Positions 63,964 through 64,000 of a DNA stretch of 64,000 nucleotides are shown piece by piece. This DNA comes from Gelidibacter japonicus (lineage in GTDB: Bacteria; Bacteroidota; Bacteroidia; Flavobacteriales; Flavobacteriaceae). The stretch lies in NCBI RefSeq assembly GCF_010725055.1, contig NZ_BJKB01000016.1, positions 52,761-116,760 on the forward strand, read 5' to 3'. Under the pieces are notes generated by a model that ran no database searches, had not been told where the DNA came from, and worked only from the letters and a program-made list of their open reading frames with translations. A program made the position numbers and the translations under genes. Every line of letters begins with the position of its first letter. Position 1 is the first letter of the stretch.

Positions 63964-64000
63964 GATCTGTTTTGACGAAGCTGATTAGGCTTTACCACAA

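Noticed and set aside
63816..63998. A 60-codon minus-strand frame at the right edge
   Set aside because: It runs straight through the 19-bp terminator stem at 63915-63963 and its composition does not look coding.

Overview
The window looks like chromosomal DNA of a marine-type member of the Flavobacteriaceae (Bacteroidota). The genus cannot be named from the sequence alone. The evidence is the low GC content, several -7 boxes of the Bacteroidota form TAnnTTTG, T9SS type A C-terminal sorting domains, many 'SC/GC' lipoboxes, a LytS/LytTR two-component pair, and orphan hydrolases and surface proteins typical of the group.

Layout. (1) 1-28.3 kb is mostly ordinary core genome: a LytS-type kinase (5' end outside the window) with its LytTR regulator, an S9 peptidase, a degenerate M1-like peptidase with a predicted barrel-like C-terminus, a LOG-family protein, a 55-residue membrane protein, uvrA, an SBBP-repeat T9SS cargo, a Tricorn-like peptidase, an AcpH-like protein, glmM, a class V aminotransferase, a lipid A-type acyltransferase, a rhomboid, a TlpA-like lipoprotein and mnmE. 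Intergenic gaps here carry short arrays of degenerate heptamers and dispersed GC-rich partial palindromes. (2) 28.3-39.2 kb is an accessory region starting at the last codons of mnmE. It holds two remnants of an hsdR 3' end, a decayed IS200-type tnpA, an AlbA_2/HATPase regulator-like gene, a full-length Fic gene, a mobile mystery protein A/B pair behind a four-unit operator array with an exact 33-bp pitch, a broken XRE gene, the 3' end of a tyrosine integrase, a HigA-like gene without HigB, a secreted esterase and a BfmA/BtgA-like mobilization remnant. A second copy of the mnmE end (encoding CIGK-stop) lies at 32935-32958, so 28.3-32.96 kb looks like an old integrative element at the mnmE 3' end. 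(3) 39.2-45.4 kb holds secreted or lipid-anchored proteins of unknown role and a serine hydrolase. (4) 45.5-52.8 kb is a surface-protein operon (DUF5018-like lipoprotein, a 1303-residue LRR/TSP3/T9SS protein, an FnIII-like lipoprotein) bracketed by a direct duplication of the 3' end of a TrkA-type potassium-channel gene. (5) 54-64 kb holds a GH29 fucosidase, a small multidrug-export protein, a GMC oxidoreductase, an amidohydrolase/aldo-keto reductase operon, an IRG/Era-like GTPase and a small lipoprotein.

How the genes work together: the kinase and regulator form one signalling unit. The amidohydrolase and reductase share a TAATG junction and are probably co-translated. MmpA/MmpB resemble an addiction module regulated from the upstream array. 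The surface operon at 45.9-51.7 kb probably makes one exported cell-surface assembly. No tRNA, rRNA or classical CRISPR array was seen. All family assignments come from reading motifs by eye; no database search was run.
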